Translations under genes and position numbers: made by a program
Part shown: positions 37,634-50,460 of the stretch, one piece after another
How positions within the stretch are numbered: position 1 is the stretch's first letter
Layout of the letters: each line of letters opens with the position of its first letter
Notes under the pieces: model-generated
What the model saw: only the letters and a program-made list of their open reading frames with translations
Database searches by the model: none
What the model was told of the DNA's origin: nothing
From: Seriola aureovittata
Taxonomy: Eukaryota > Chordata > Actinopteri > Carangiformes > Carangidae
Assembly (NCBI RefSeq): GCF_021018895.1
Contig: NC_079380.1
Location: 3,634,236-3,698,235, forward strand
Length of the DNA: 64,000 bases
Direction: 5' to 3'

Positions 37634-38085
37634 AGATCTGTGTCCAAATTTAGGCCCTGCGTCCTTCGAAGGCTGCATTTGAAGAGTGATTGCGTCACAG
37701 AAGTGCGACGAGGCTGTCCCATTTTGGAGGCTCCTTCAAATGCGTTGTTCTTTACCTGGGCAAAGAAAGCTCCAACAGGTGCATCCTTTGTGGCCCAACC
37801 TACCCCACGATTTGTTGCACGCCAGTAACGAAAATAATATGGCAGCAAACTACACAGACAGAGAGCTCGAGGATTACACTTTTAAATGTAGGTATTCAGC
37901 TCGGTTCAAGAGCTAACAGTACAACTATTAAAACTAAGGGCTTTAAACCTCAAGTGTTTGTGAAAAAAGTTACACGTTGTCATGGTTGCTAGATGCGGTC
38001 GTCTAGAAACCTTGACGATATGTAATGATTTCGGTGCTTCGCAACACCTCCATGTGCCTGGAAGGATGCGACCCATGAATTGCAC
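37634..38085. mobile_element. MITE-like element, diverged copy 2 of the 7027-7452 family
   Basis: It shares TTTGAAGAGTGATTGCGTCA, CCCATTTTGGAGGCTCC, CCAACCTACCCCA, a CACAGACAGAGAGC-type block and GGTTGCTAG with the intact copy, in the same order. The left end retains TGTGTCCAAATTTAG; the right end (CCATGAATTG) is degraded. Confidence 0.8.
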
Positions 38086-38089
38086 ATTT

Positions 38090-40010
38090 TTAGCAAAAGA
38101 AAATGAAGTACCGTCGCAGCTACGGTGAGTTCGCTGACACCATCTGAGAGCTAACACAAACTAATGTGGGAATAATGCGAGACCTTTCATCATTTCTTTA
38201 TGGCTAATGGATGTGATTATGAGAGGAGAAAAGAAACAGGCTGCGTTGTGCAGGTTTGTTTGTGCTCCTACAAACTGATGAGAAACCTACTTGAGTCCCT
38301 ACAGTCCTGGAGAACGTTTAAAGCACAAACTGGTTAGACAGAAACATATTCAGACAAAACTGAGTGAAATAATGTATTGGAAATAAAATTCAAGGATTAT
38401 AAAACCTGACTGAATATGTGTCAGAGCCAAGGAAACTTACACAGGACTGTAACTTTGCAGACACCCTGACAGTGACACTCAGATTGCAATAAATGATGAC
38501 AGAATATAGTGAAGGCTACTGTTGGTGGACAGACAGGCCATGGAGGCTACAAATAGTATAAAAGACAGTATGAAAGAAAATGCTGAATGGAACTGTGCTG
38601 ACCAACGCAGCTTGTGTAAGTCCAGACGGAAACAAGAAAATCTACAGATGTGGTTGAAATGTAGGTAAATGATGGTAGGTTTACTGGAGAGTAGTGTCAA
38701 AGCTGTGGCAGGTACAGGAAGTAAATCCAAAGAGCCCGCAAGACACTGTAATATTTTCGACATGTTTTCTTTGTAATGTAAATCATTATTAGCTTCATTT
38801 CGTTTATGAAAGTTGTTAATAAATAATTACTCACCACATCTTTCATCTCTCAACCGACTCCTGATCTGCCATGACGCCATGAAGCTAGTGAGGGCTCCAC
38901 TGAATCAGCCGAGTCTGCTCAGACATCAATATCCTGTTCTAATTTCATTATTCATCAGGTGCAGAGCTGCAGCTCTTTATTGTCTGAATTCACGGAGTCT
39001 GGGATTTAGACGAGCTTCTGAAGGCGTTTTTCAAAGTATCTCCCAGCACTTCCACGCATACTGATGCTCCACCGAAAGGAGCAATAAAATATGCACATTG
39101 AAAACATGAAACAATTGATGAGTACCTCAGTATCAAGAGGAAAAAAAAGAATTGAACAATTTCACTTTTAGTCCCAAAAAAAAAACCTTTAGAGACTTGT
39201 GGCTAGTTTAAGTAAAGCCATCACAGCTTTACTGACCCGGGATATATTTTTAATTGTTGGTGATGCGACAAGATAATAAATGAAACTAATCAGTCTGACA
39301 ACTGAAAAAAATATAGACACATAACACAATCAAACAATCTTGTTTCTTACTTTTAATTTCTTTTAGAAGAAATTGTGACCATATTCAAGGTGTAGTGATC
39401 CTACTGGTCTGCTGCGTTCACTGTCATCAGGAAACAGGGACGCCCCTGACCAAGCTCCTGGTGTTTTGGGATTTCTCGGCTGTCTTAATGTTGCTCTGCT
39501 AAATAATGAGCTCTCTGACACTGGGAGTGCTTATTAAAAGGAATGGCTCTTCTGATCAGTAAAAAGATCAAATCCCACAAATCCTCAGCCACTCATGTCC
39601 TGCAGACAAAACAGGCTTGGCAAAATATTAATCCACCATATTGGTAGTAATTAAATGTTGACTTGGAGCCTAATTCAAAGCTCCACACTCTTCTTTCTCA
39701 TTATTCACAAAAATGTGAAGAAACTAATTTTGGTGATATGATGAAGACTTTTAAAATATCAGTACTCATGTTTTCATTAAGATAAGGAGATTTCTGTTTC
39801 TTGGTTAAACAGTCAAAATAATAACAGGCTTTATTAAACCTTGTGAAGCAATGAGATTAATATAATATTTGATTACTACTGATTAAACACTTCAAGATAT
39901 CTGATCACTTTCTATCAGTAAGTTTGGAAACTTTGACTTTGACATGTATGTGATGAGGTAAGTTGATTTTAAAGCATTTTCGGTCTGAATGTTGACCATT
40001 AATGAATGAC
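38090..40010. other. Intergenic, no gene seen
   Basis: AT-rich sequence without a supported exon, RNA gene or clear repeat. Confidence 0.45.
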
Positions 40011-40017
40011 ACTTCTT

Positions 40018-40140
40018 TGTGCTAAATGCTAACATTAGCATGCTAACATGTTCGCAATGGCAACGCTAACATGCTAGCATTTTAGCGTGTTAGCATTCAA
40101 ACATTAGCATTAAACACAAAGTAGCCTACGACTGGGGCTG
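40018..40140. repeat. GCTAAC-rich dispersed repeat
   Basis: Dense direct and inverted copies of GCTAACAT and TTAGCATG. The block ending TTAGCATTAAACACAAAGTA and GGGGCTGATAG resembles part of a common teleost dispersed repeat, as I recall it, whose other end resembles 2546-2675. Confidence 0.6.
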
Positions 40141-41052
40141 ATAGAAAAAACATTATTTTTAACTGAAGTTAGCATGCTAACCAGCTAGCCCTGGCCCGTC
40201 TCCTCACTTTCCGATAGCGACAACCTGTAGCCTCCACTCTGCCCTGAAGACGTAGCGCTGCTAAAATCTCATGTATTATAAAGACAACTATGGCAGAAGC
40301 TCCTCACAAGAAACCACATTCAGCAGCAGAGGAAACGTACATATAGCCCCTTTAACAACAACGGCCAATGAAATTACTACTAACTGACATTCATCATCAG
40401 CCATAACCACAGTCTTTCTCTACTGTGGCTGCCATGTTCAGACAGCCTATAGAAAGTGAGATAAATAAAAACAAACATTAGTTTTAGATGAAAAACATGA
40501 AAAAAATGAAAAAAATCATTGAATGTATTCTAGGGTTTGCAGTATGTGTGTTTCTGTCTGGCAATAGCCCATACAGTAATCAGACATATAAACACTGTTA
40601 ATTTACCCATCAATACTTGAAAAGCATTTCCTTCTGTAAATGACACTGATATATTGGCTCTCTCGCAAGTCTTGCTTCCCTTCCTTTATAAATACCATTA
40701 CAAACGCCTCTGTTGTTTCAGGGGGGGTTACTGCTGATCAGCAGTCAGTGGATTTGGAGAGAGTTGGTGTTGTTTCACTGAAAGATCATCTATAATAATG
40801 TCTAGTTTGCAACTGTTTGAACTGTGCTGTTTCTCAGCTTCAGTCAGGGTTTTCCTTGTTTGTTGTTTTCCAATAATGGAGCAGACGTTTAGGCCGACAC
40901 CCTCAGTCGCTCTGAATCTTTTCTCCCTCTTTCTCGCTCATGCAAACAAACGGAGGCAGGAAAGCTGAAACAAGGCAGCCAGCGTAATCCCTCCTCCATC
41001 TCCCTGTCATGGCTTCTAATCCAAGTCCCAGATGCCCCAGGCTCCTCAGCCA

Positions 41053-41057
41053 ACTCT

Positions 41058-41104
<47 letters not shown>
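41053..41104. repeat. (CT)n microsatellite
   Basis: CT repeat with a single CCT slip. Overlapping ORFs reading SLSLS are artefacts of it. Confidence 0.97.
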
Positions 41105-41110
<6 letters not shown>

Positions 41111-42229
41111 TGGTTAACTCGCTGCAGCTTAGCACACACAAACGGAGGGATTTTGTTTGGAAACAAAGCAGGAAACAGCTGGAATCAGGAAGTGTCTTGT
41201 TAATTTGTATGGAGGGTCTGGCGACTTTTGGATGTGAGTCACAAACAGCAGAAGGTGTCGAGGTAGATCACACCAGCTAATTGCTAATTTTCATGTCGAA
41301 CTCGTAAACGAACTGGCTGGCTGTCAGGTGAGATGAGATGAATCATGGACACACTGGCAGTATAAAAACAGAGTATAATGGACGTTGTGGTGCAGGGTGC
41401 GATCATCACAGCACAGCGAGAATGTGGAACTTCTTCGAGATCTGTGAAACATTTTGTGAGAGGTTGGGGGTGGACAGTTGGTCCTCTGTACCCTGGAACA
41501 GAGACAGGAGGACCAGCATGTGATGAAGTGAAGAGGGTTGTTAGTGTCTCCTTTCAGCATGAGGGTTGGTTTAATACAAATAATCTAGTGTTCAGTGTCT
41601 TGCTGAAGGATTCACTGGCATGTGGATCCTGACACAAGGTGTCAAGGTATCTACAGGTGTTTTCACACCTTATCTGTACAACTCAGTTAAATGAACCCTG
41701 GGGTGTCTGCCCGGTTCTCTTGGGCTGGTGTGAAAACTGTCAATCAAACCCTGGTCATTCATTCAAGAAAGCTTGAAAAAGAGAGTTTCTGAGCGGAGCG
41801 AACACACCAATCACAGATAGTATTGGTAGTTTTGATGGATTAGTTAGACAGGTGATGTTAGCCTACTATGTACTACTGACTATCATGAACTGTTCACCAA
41901 GTGGTGAGTCAACCACACACACACGTTTTAGTTGAACGCAACAACCAGGGAGAGGCACTAGGTTACTGGCTGGCTAGCCTTGAGGAAAGATCACTAGCCT
42001 GTGGTTAGCGCAGCAGCGTGACACTTATATGTTACATTCAGGAACAGTTCCATCTCGTCATCGGTCCGAGCCACGAAATCTCTGGACAGAACTTTCACCA
42101 TTGCTGTTCCTCACTCGTAGCATTTACTGCAACTAAGCAACCAACTACAGAGAAGACAACCTGCTTCCTGTTTACACTGGCACACCTATGCCCAGTGTAC
42201 TTGAATCATCATGTGATATGTGTTTTCAG

Positions 42230-42330
42230 GCGTGTTAGTACGGACGGAGAATATTTCTGATACAGAGCTAAAATGCTCGTCTGGACGGAGATCGTTTTAG
42301 TCTTAAAAAGATCTTCTCCTCTGTTCACAT
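42230..42330. repeat. Probable dispersed repeat fragment
   Basis: TTAGTACGGACGGAGAATAT, then GAGCTAAAATGCTCGTCTGG and ACGGAGATCGTTTTAG match, from memory, the terminal part of a common fish non-autonomous element. No second copy is visible in the window. Confidence 0.4.
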
Positions 42331-42891
42331 TGACCAATGAATCTGCCTCATGAGCAGGTTTACTTACAACTTTGGTGGCTAAAATATAAAATGGCTATTC
42401 CATGCACTAAATTTTTCCACAGCATGTCTGGAACTTACAGGGCTGCTGTTAAAATGCTGAAAACACAGCGCGAGAAGACGCCTTTCACACGACACTCAGC
42501 AGAAATGTCAGACGACAGAGGTGAGGCCGAGGCACAGAGGAAGCTCTTTTCATCGACAGGCACCTGGAAATGTTAGGCAAAAAACACCAAAGCGAACGTT
42601 ATATATTTCCCATCGGGATGATGGACCCTTGACGGTTCTGGTGAGATTTACAGGGCCCCCCCAGTGACAGCAGGTCACAGGCTGTCTTTCAACAGGAGGA
42701 GGCATCTGTCGCAGGAAACCTGGGGGACAAAAATGATTCTTCAGAAGCTAAATTGGCTGGACAGACAGAGTCAGTGTGATCAGGAGTCACAGACAGAGGC
42801 AGTCTGATTACAGACACTTTGATAAACAAGTAGGTGACATCTGAAGCGGAAAATTTCCCCTGTCAATTAGATTCCGTCATCGCTGTCCCCT

Positions 42892-42908
42892 CACACACAC
42901 ACACACAC

Positions 42909-42947
<39 letters not shown>
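42892..42947. repeat. (CA)n microsatellite
   Basis: CA repeat with one ACAAC slip at 42909. Confidence 0.97.
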
Positions 42948-42951
<4 letters not shown>

Positions 42952-43213
42952 TCTCTCTCTAATAATGCCTTAACTGTGGTCCTGATAGAAAGCATTGTGC
43001 CGTGACTGCTCCATAATAACCTCATCCACCTATATCTGCCTGCTGGAGACCATCTGTGATGTAGCGGAGGATAAAAGCCACTGAAACTCTCTGCAAACAC
43101 CTTTTTAATTGAGACAATACACTTTTATAAGTGTTCTACAGTCTTTCTGGTCTGATAGAAAAGTTTATCTCATAAGTACCATTATGATATGGTCTTAAAG
43201 GAACACATCACCT

Positions 43214-43383
43214 AAATGAATGAGGCTCAGAGCTTCCTCTCTTCTGATTGGCTCATTGACCTGTTGTTACTAGAGCTCCAGAGAGAAGTCCGAGAGAGGA
43301 GATGTAAAACTACATTGAGATGGTTTTTGGTTCTTAAAACCACAAATATATTTTCTTATGGATCAACACTTCAAATAAAACAC
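43214..43383 (-). repeat. Dispersed repeat family C, inverted partial copy
   Basis: Reverse complement of the 48276-48500 and 54169-54605 repeats. It shares TTCTGATTGGCTCA, GTTACTAGAGCTCCAGAGAG, TTTTTGGTTCTTAAAACCAC and GATCAACACTTCAAATAAA. Confidence 0.9.
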
Positions 43384-43619
43384 AGGAGAAGAGGAAAATA
43401 TGGACCATTAAGTTTAGGGATAGGATTAGGAGGCAGCAGTGAATACACCCAGAATCATAAATTTCTCAAACTACTCCTGCAGCAATCTAATTCTGGCATT
43501 TGCCATATACAACAAAGCTGAGTCCACCCCTGTGCAAGATCACTAAAATGTTCTATGATTCAAAATTCAAGCTCAAGTCTTGAGTATTTGATCTTGATAT
43601 ATAACTAGAGAGCATCTTG

Positions 43620-43652
43620 TGACGGGCATCACAGCTGCTGTGATGCCCGTCA
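43620..43652. repeat. Perfect inverted repeat, 16-bp arms, 1-bp centre
   Basis: The left arm TGACGGGCATCACAGC (43620-43635) and right arm GCTGTGATGCCCGTCA (43637-43652) are exact reverse complements around a single T. A second palindrome, TCAACATGTTGA (43650-43661), overlaps the right arm. Confidence 0.95.
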
Positions 43653-44389
43653 ACATGTTGATGTTTTGACCAATGGGTACTCAGTTATCATTAAATTCAA
43701 ATTCAGACTATACTTTCTTTTATGTAAACTTTTATACTGTAATAATAAACCAATAATATAAAGTCATTTTCTGAAAGGAGCAATGTAATGTAATATGTAA
43801 TGTTTGATGCTTTGTTTTTATGCTCATTTTGTACATAAAACATATTCACCTGTACTTTTGAATGCAGGACTTTTACTTTGTAATGGAGAAAAAGGTTTCC
43901 TCAGACTGCATACAGGACATTTAGATGTATTTTAATGGCATGATGCACGGTACTGAGTTCTTTTTCAATCTTAATAAATTTCAGAAGTGACAATGAACAT
44001 GTAGTGTCAGCTGTCAGAACACACTCGTAGTGATCTGATTCACTCCGTATTTAACTTTGAACTCACAAGGTCAGGCGGTAATTGACCTGCCAGGGACTCA
44101 CTGTCTTTGATTTAAGGCGGTCCTGATATGCAGCACACATTCCTCTGCTGGGATACAGAGGCGAATGTAAATGATGCTGCTGCTGTATCACAAAAATATA
44201 AACAACAAAAATCTTTTGAGGAACTAAGAAGTTGGGCAGTACTGGTCGTATTTCTGTCTTGATTCATTTACAAAAAGAATACAATTTTTTTATGAGGGGA
44301 GTTGTGGTTTTAGTGTAGTTGCCATGTGTTCAGAAACACAAACAAGTATCTGGACAGAAAAGTAAAATACTGACTAATTAACAAGAAGA

Positions 44390-44720
44390 TTAATACATTT
44401 AAAGCTCCACTAATCAATATTTTTTACATGAGTGAGTCTGTGTCATGTGAAAGGGCTTATTTGAGAATTTTTAGTCTATCTTACATTATTCTGGTTTTCC
44501 AGCACATTAACAGCAAGTTTAGCCTCAGTAAAGCCACTTTCACACTGGACAAAGAACCCACTAACTCCCACTTACATCTGGCTTTTGTCTTCAGTGTGAA
44601 AGGATATGATCATTTACTCCTGGGTATCTATCGGCTCCAGCTCTGATTGGCAATGACGGAAAACGTGACACCCGGGTGAACACGCTAATTTTTGCCCCTT
44701 TACCGTGCGACTCTTAGCCG
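44390..44720. repeat. Dispersed repeat family E, copy 1
   Basis: It shares GGTATCTATCGGCTC, the CAATGACGGAAAACGTGACA region and CCGGGTGAACA with 49985-50055. The TTCACACTGGACAAAGAACCC part upstream is also typical of fish dispersed repeats. Boundaries are uncertain. Confidence 0.5.
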
Positions 44721-45007
44721 TCTCAGCCACAAATTCCATCCACCTCCCTTCAAGCAGCACTCAGACATCATTCAGTCGGCGTCAACTTTGAGGAGACTGA
44801 AGAAGTAACAGATAAAAACTAGAGCTACCACCTCCTGGTTATCTGCCTCACTCAGACTGGTCTCAGATTACATCCCTGCTTATCCAGAGTCATATAGAAT
44901 ATTGTGTGAAATGGTGTCATAAATACTGTGTGAAGTCTTGAATAATGGTAATTGTTTTGCGTTCATCCGTCCCAGTGGACATTTGTGCCAATGAGATATT
45001 GTGTGAA

Positions 45008-45115
45008 TGGGACAGATGGACAGATGGACACATGGACAGATGGACAGATGGACACATGGACAGATGGACACATGGACACATGGACAGATGGACATGTGTA
45101 CGGATGGACGGACAA
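45008..45115 (+). repeat. GGACAGAT/GGACACAT minisatellite
   Basis: About twelve octamer units, GGACAGAT alternating with GGACACAT in a higher-order pattern. The ORFs (TDGQMD, CPCVHLS) come from the repeat. Confidence 0.95.
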
Positions 45116-45883
45116 CCCAAAACCGATATGCCTCCAGCTCTGGCTGCTACCCGCGCGGAGGTATAAAAAGTAACCACCATAGCATAGTCACATGCTGCTT
45201 TCTACTGTTTACTAACCCTGTTTTCCAGTGCGTTTGTGTTTTGTGACATCGAACATGATACACCAACAAAAAACAAAAGAAAGAAAATAAAAAACAGAAA
45301 TACAAATTTGTCTCCTTGCAGTTGGAACCCTTCACATGTTTATTAGGTGTAAAGAGGGTATAAAGCTTTAGTTTGCAAGGTGCATCTCTCTTGTTTGCAT
45401 TTAGGGGAGGATGATTCAAATTAGAGGCTGAGACACTTTGACAGAGGCTGGTTATTTATTTGACTGGAATCTACTGGATTAACTACAGTCACACAATTTG
45501 CTTCCATTGGTGTTGTGTTGAAATGTGATTTACAGGAAGCATGTTAAAGTGGGGGAAATTGAATTAAGTATAGGTGTTACAGAAAAATAGGAGCTGTCAG
45601 ACTTATATAATGCACAATGTATATATATAATGAAAAGACAGGGTTGTATTCATCAGCTGTAAAATCACTACAGGCTGCAACAAATTTTCTTTCTTCAGCC
45701 TTGAAGTGTTCGTCTGCACCAATTTCAGTATTAACATCCATGTCACCACCCACTCTAACCCCCTGGCTGTCACGATCCCACCCCCATGAGCCCCTCCGAG
45801 CCCTGTGTGAGTGTATGTGCTGTTTATTTTTTAATCCTCATTTTAGTATGAATGCTGTGTGCCTGGTGTGTTTGGTTCTCTCT

Positions 45884-45927
45884 CTCCCTCTCTCTCTCTC
45901 TCACTCTCTCTCACTCTCTCTCTCTAG
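45884..45927. repeat. CT-rich microsatellite
   Basis: Imperfect CT repeat with CTCAC interruptions. The ORFs across it are not supported. Confidence 0.9.
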
Positions 45928-46505
45928 TGGACTGCTTTCCGTCGGAGGAGTAACACACCTATTGTATTTAAGTTGAGGCCAGAACGTTGTAGCTCTTTGT
46001 GTATCCCGTGTTCTTCACTGTAGACCTGCAGGTTGTGGTGGAGTGTTTTCAGTCTCACTCTCAGAAGGTTTTCTGCACGGAGAGTGATCGGTTTCTTTTG
46101 TCCTCAGTCTGTGAATTCTCCAGTAAAGGATTTCCACTTGTGTCTCTTGCTGTGTCTCCATTCACTCACACTTGCTATTTTGAGTGCATTAGTGTGTTCA
46201 CATTGCCAACTATGACAACATGCTGTACATGCTCTGTAAGTACCAGAATCACAATACTTCATTGTTCGTGGGGGGAAATTAGGTCAGGATAGTGTTGCTC
46301 CCTCAGCAAAGAAAAGAGGAAAGGAAGTACATTACAAAGGTAAAGATGAAAAAATAAAGAAAAAAAAAATCCAATATAATCATCAAATATAAAAACACTT
46401 ATGTTATATATAATTAATAAAAAAATATGTAAGGCTATGTGTATAAAATTGCCTTGTCTGAAGTGTCAGAATTGCACAGTTCATATGGTATAAATAAATA
46501 AATTA

Positions 46506-46800
46506 TGATGTGACATCAGAGACCCTGAGGAACAAGTTGGACAGTTTGATGGCCACAGGCAGGAATGACTTCCTGTGGCGCTCTGTGGTGCATCGTGCAT
46601 CGTCATTCTTGAAAGTGCTCCTGTGCATGACCAGCACATCACGGAGTGGGTGGGAGGTGTTGTCCAGGATGTGGTTTAGACTGTGGTTTAGAAAGCATCC
46701 TCCGGTCTGTCACCACCATCAGAGAGTACAGCTCCACGTCACCGGCCTTACAGATGAAAAGGACCCGGATGGTTCCCTCAAAATGGTCAAAAAGTTGAGT
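46506..46800 (-). mobile_element. LINE reverse-transcriptase C-terminal fragment
   Basis: The minus strand reads SHPLRDVLVMHRSTFKN, then TERHRKSFLPVAIKLSNLF. This matches the conserved end of fish LINE ORF2 (HPL-, then R-RRSFLP-AI-L-N). The region toward 46740 also gives LYSLMVVTDRRML, in another frame. Frame breaks mark it as a relic. It is a different lineage or copy from the plus-strand LINE at 59390. Confidence 0.8.
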
Positions 46801-46879
46801 GTAAAACACTGGACTCTTCTCGCCCTCAACAGTCGCCGTCTTGGCTACGTAGCACGAGGGGAGGGATTTTCAAACTTGT

Positions 46880-48004
46880 GAAAACTGTGAGCGAGGAAAG
46901 GGGGGACATGTCGCTGACAGTGATGGGAGCTGAATTTCCACTTTGCATGACACAAGGGGCACAAAGGGAAATAAAACATTCAACCTCAGTCAAGTGAGTG
47001 AAGCAACAGCAGCAAGCGACAATCGCAGTCACATGATCCGATTGTCATTTCTTCGTGAGTGGCACAACAGCGGTGTTTGATCTAAAACAACACTGCATTG
47101 TTGAAATTCACGCACTACACCATGAGTATATTGTGTACGTTGTGTCAGCGTGTACCCATAACGGTTTTATACTTTCAAACATCGAGCAACCTACATTGTA
47201 AATAAATGAATTTAAGTATAACGACTGGTGTGTTTAATGTCGCTCAAGAGTATTGCCAACCTCTACTCAGTAGAACTTCGATCCTTCAACTTTAACTTAC
47301 TGTTGATATGGTAATTTGGTTATAGTTATTAAGTTAATTATTAATCAAAGTTCCAGATTAATAGTAATAATTTGAGACTGACTCAATATTGGCTACCCTT
47401 GTTTCAGGCCGGTGCCCCCAAGGACTTTAATTCAATTCAATTTAAGTTATAATTTAGTATTTAATATTAACCCTAATATTAATTATTAATAACTATATTA
47501 ATATTTATTTATTTATATTTATATAAAATATTTTATTTATGATAGCCAATACATTGATAAACAATTGATGCCACAATAATAGTGCCAAGGCCAACATTAT
47601 TTGTATACGGAGTGAAGTTAAGGATTTTAAATCACTGGTATTGGAAAAGCAAGTGATCCTTCTGTGGTAATTGTCTGTACAGGATCATCTGTTATTTAAT
47701 TTATCATAATTTTGCCTGTACATCTGCACTGGTCCACATTTCATGCCATAACTAATTGTTAACAGAAGTGTTAGACCTGGTTCCACAGCCTGGAGTTGTG
47801 AGGTTTTGTGAGTTCAGGCTGAGGAGGATCACAGCTGTGTCTCCAGGGGGAGTTAGCTTTGTCTGGAGCATCTCTGCCAATCAGTCCGAAGTGAAGCTGC
47901 AGAGTCTTCCAACTGTTAAATTGGGTGAACTGGGAACAACATAAATCCCAGTCTGTGATCAATAAAACTCCACCTGTCAGTCAACCAGGAGCAGGAATAT
48001 GAAT

Positions 48005-48005
<1 letters not shown>
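46880..48005. other. Intergenic, no gene seen
   Basis: Includes a very AT-rich stretch at about 47430-47540 made of TTAATATT and TTTATTTAT motifs. No supported exon. Confidence 0.45.
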
Positions 48006-48006
<1 letters not shown>

Positions 48007-48044
<38 letters not shown>

Positions 48045-48052
48045 ACACACAC
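48007..48052. repeat. (AC)n microsatellite
   Basis: AC repeat with one CAGAC interruption. Confidence 0.96.
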
Positions 48053-48275
48053 GAAGACATGATGTTGATGAACACTGTAGCTGTAGACAATATATAAATA
48101 TTTTTTATTGCTTATTCGTTTTATTAAAACAGAAATCACATCACATTTACATATGTCTCACATTTTATTTCCTTTTTATTCTTTTCAACTGTCAGGAATT
48201 AAGAAAACATACATATGTAAATTTTTCTTTTGTGTCACTTGAAGATTGTTAAAGGTGCATATTTTACACCTTGCT

Positions 48276-48500
48276 TTATTTGAAGTGTTGATCCATAAGA
48301 AGATATATTTGTGGTTTTAAGAACCAAAAACCATCTCAGTGTAGTTTTACATCTCCTCTCTCAGGCTTCTCTCTGGAGCTCTAGTAACAACAGGTCGGTG
48401 AGCCAATCAGAAGAGAGAAAGTTTCTGAATACAGCCTGTGTGCATTTCTCTGTGGACTGAACGCTTTGATACTTTCACAGTATTCATATAGAACCCTGGA
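48276..48500 (+). repeat. Dispersed repeat family C, copy 2
   Basis: It begins TTTATTTGAAGTGTTGATCC and ends near TTCATATAGAACCC. Compared with 54169-54605 it lacks about 190 bp in the middle. Confidence 0.92.
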
Positions 48501-49134
48501 ACTGCTTTATAATCAAACACATGGACATCTGCCTTTATACTATATAAACCTTTTAAATTCTGTCATCCATGACTTCAGGTTTATTCTCACCATAGCTGGG
48601 GGGAGCTCTCAGTTGTCCAGGGTTCAGTAACTGAGTTCAGTTTGTTGTAATTGTTTGGCTCTAGGTGAAAGTAACTCTGGGTGAATCATCAGTGTAACGT
48701 TGAAAAGAGAGGCTGTGAAGTGAAGCTCAATGTCGTCCTGTACGACTCCACACAAACACCTGCTGCTTCCAGACAAAACAGGTCAGCACAGCAACACACA
48801 AAACGCGTCTTTCGTTCATATGCCAGTCACGAAGACAGAGCAGACGGAGGACGCTGGCAGTGGCGGTGTGCTGTGTGTGTGTGTGTGTGCGTGTGTGTGC
48901 GTGTTGGCCATTGTCTGAAGGCCATGTGGACCCTACAGGCAGTGGGACCCCAGCCCATACAAGGGCCTGTCTGGATGTCTGGGTGTGTCAAATTTTGTAA
49001 ATGTGTTACACAAACATCGCGACACACAATCCACCATCACCACTGAATCATTCAAGTGTGTGTGTTCACATGTGTATTTGGAGATACACCAACACCCAAC
49101 TTAAGGTATCTTTCTAGTTCATTCCAGTTTCCAA

Positions 49135-49136
<2 letters not shown>

Positions 49137-49170
<34 letters not shown>

Positions 49171-49175
49171 GTGTG

Positions 49176-49216
<41 letters not shown>
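49137..49216. repeat. (GT)n microsatellite
   Basis: About 80 bp of GT repeat with two GCGT interruptions. Confidence 0.97.
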
Positions 49217-49218
<2 letters not shown>

Positions 49219-49819
49219 TCTCTCTGTGGCTCATTGGTTCCTACTGAAGTCATAAATCTCACTAACACCTCACAAATGTGGTAGTTTATAGACATAGTGT
49301 AAATAGCAGTGTACATGTGCAGGTGCTCGTCTTCGGTGCATGTCGCTCATGATCAGAACCAGAACTTGTCTCCACAGTCAGTTCTGGGATCCATCTGGAC
49401 CCTCCAGCTCTCCAAACAAAAATCCATTTATCCTGCCCGCGAGCAGCACCCCTGGGTGTCCTGGGAGCGCCACAGTGCGCTGACATGGAGCCACGCTAGT
49501 GCTGCGACATATGGTTAGAAAACGGTGAGGATGAGTCACAGAGTGACGGTCATGGCACAAGTCGCATGTTATGCATCTACTTTGCATTATTTTACATGAA
49601 CGTTGCGGCAGCTCTTCACCAGACTCACACTCGAGGAACTCTTTCAACTCTCACTCCACTTGGAAAACGTTACATAAACGAGTTACTTATTTAATGACAG
49701 CATTCGAGCAGTGAAGTGGTCAAAGCTGTGTGTTTCAGGAGCATTTTTCTCTCTCACAGTGAACTGAACTTAAAACGTTTATATGTAATTTCTCCTCTCA
49801 GATGAACAAGAGGCATTTG

Positions 49820-50060
49820 GTCCAGAAGAATGGATGAATTCATTATTAATAATGTCACAATCACAGGTTGTCAGGCAAGTTTTGATTGGTTGCCAACCTA
49901 CGAAAAGCCCCTTTTTCCACTGGTCAAAAACCTGCCAGGGAAAAGGGAACAATCAGCTTTCTCCCCTGGGTCACATGACTGCAGGAGACACAGGTATTTA
50001 TCGGCTCTGGCTCAGATCAGCAGTGATGTAAACACCTGGGTGAACAGACACTGTGAATAT
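49820..50060. repeat. Dispersed repeat family E, copy 2
   Basis: It shares GGTATTTATCGGCTC, GATCAGCAGTGATGTAAACA and CCTGGGTGAACA with 44610-44690. The left boundary is uncertain. Confidence 0.5.
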
Positions 50061-50234
50061 TATTACAATTATAGCTGTATGGCTCACTGGTAATTAAATC
50101 CCCTCGACCTATCAACAAATCATTCTAATGGTCAAATGAGTGATCTGTAAATCTGTTAAACTTGACAGGAAACCAAATCCTTCATCAACAAAACTTTATT
50201 GTTTGTTTTTTGTTTTTTTATCACAGTTTCATCA

Positions 50235-50460
50235 GAATCACCTTCAGGTTGGGTTTGGTTGCTGCCTCCACCAAGGAGGTTATGTTTTCATGTCTGTTTG
50301 TTTTTGTTACTTGTTTGTCAGCAAGGTTATTTAAAAAAACTGATTTGCACCAAACTTGCTGGAGGGAGAGGACATGGGCGAGGACCCATCCCATTTTAGT
50401 GCTGATCCGGTTGAAAGGGCAGATCTAGGAACTTCCTACCTTTCCTAAACATTGTGATAG
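50235..50460 (+). repeat. Dispersed repeat family D, copy 1
   Basis: It shares with 52845-53085, in the same order: GGGTTTGGTTG, TATGTTTTC, TGTTTGTTTG, TGATTTGCACCAAACTTGC, TGGAGGGAG-GGACATG and TTCCTAAACATTG. The two copies are in the same orientation, 2.6 kb apart. Confidence 0.9.

Noticed and set aside
47430..47540. AT-rich block as a possible origin or matrix-attachment site
   Set aside because: Composition alone; no specific motif or structure supports it.
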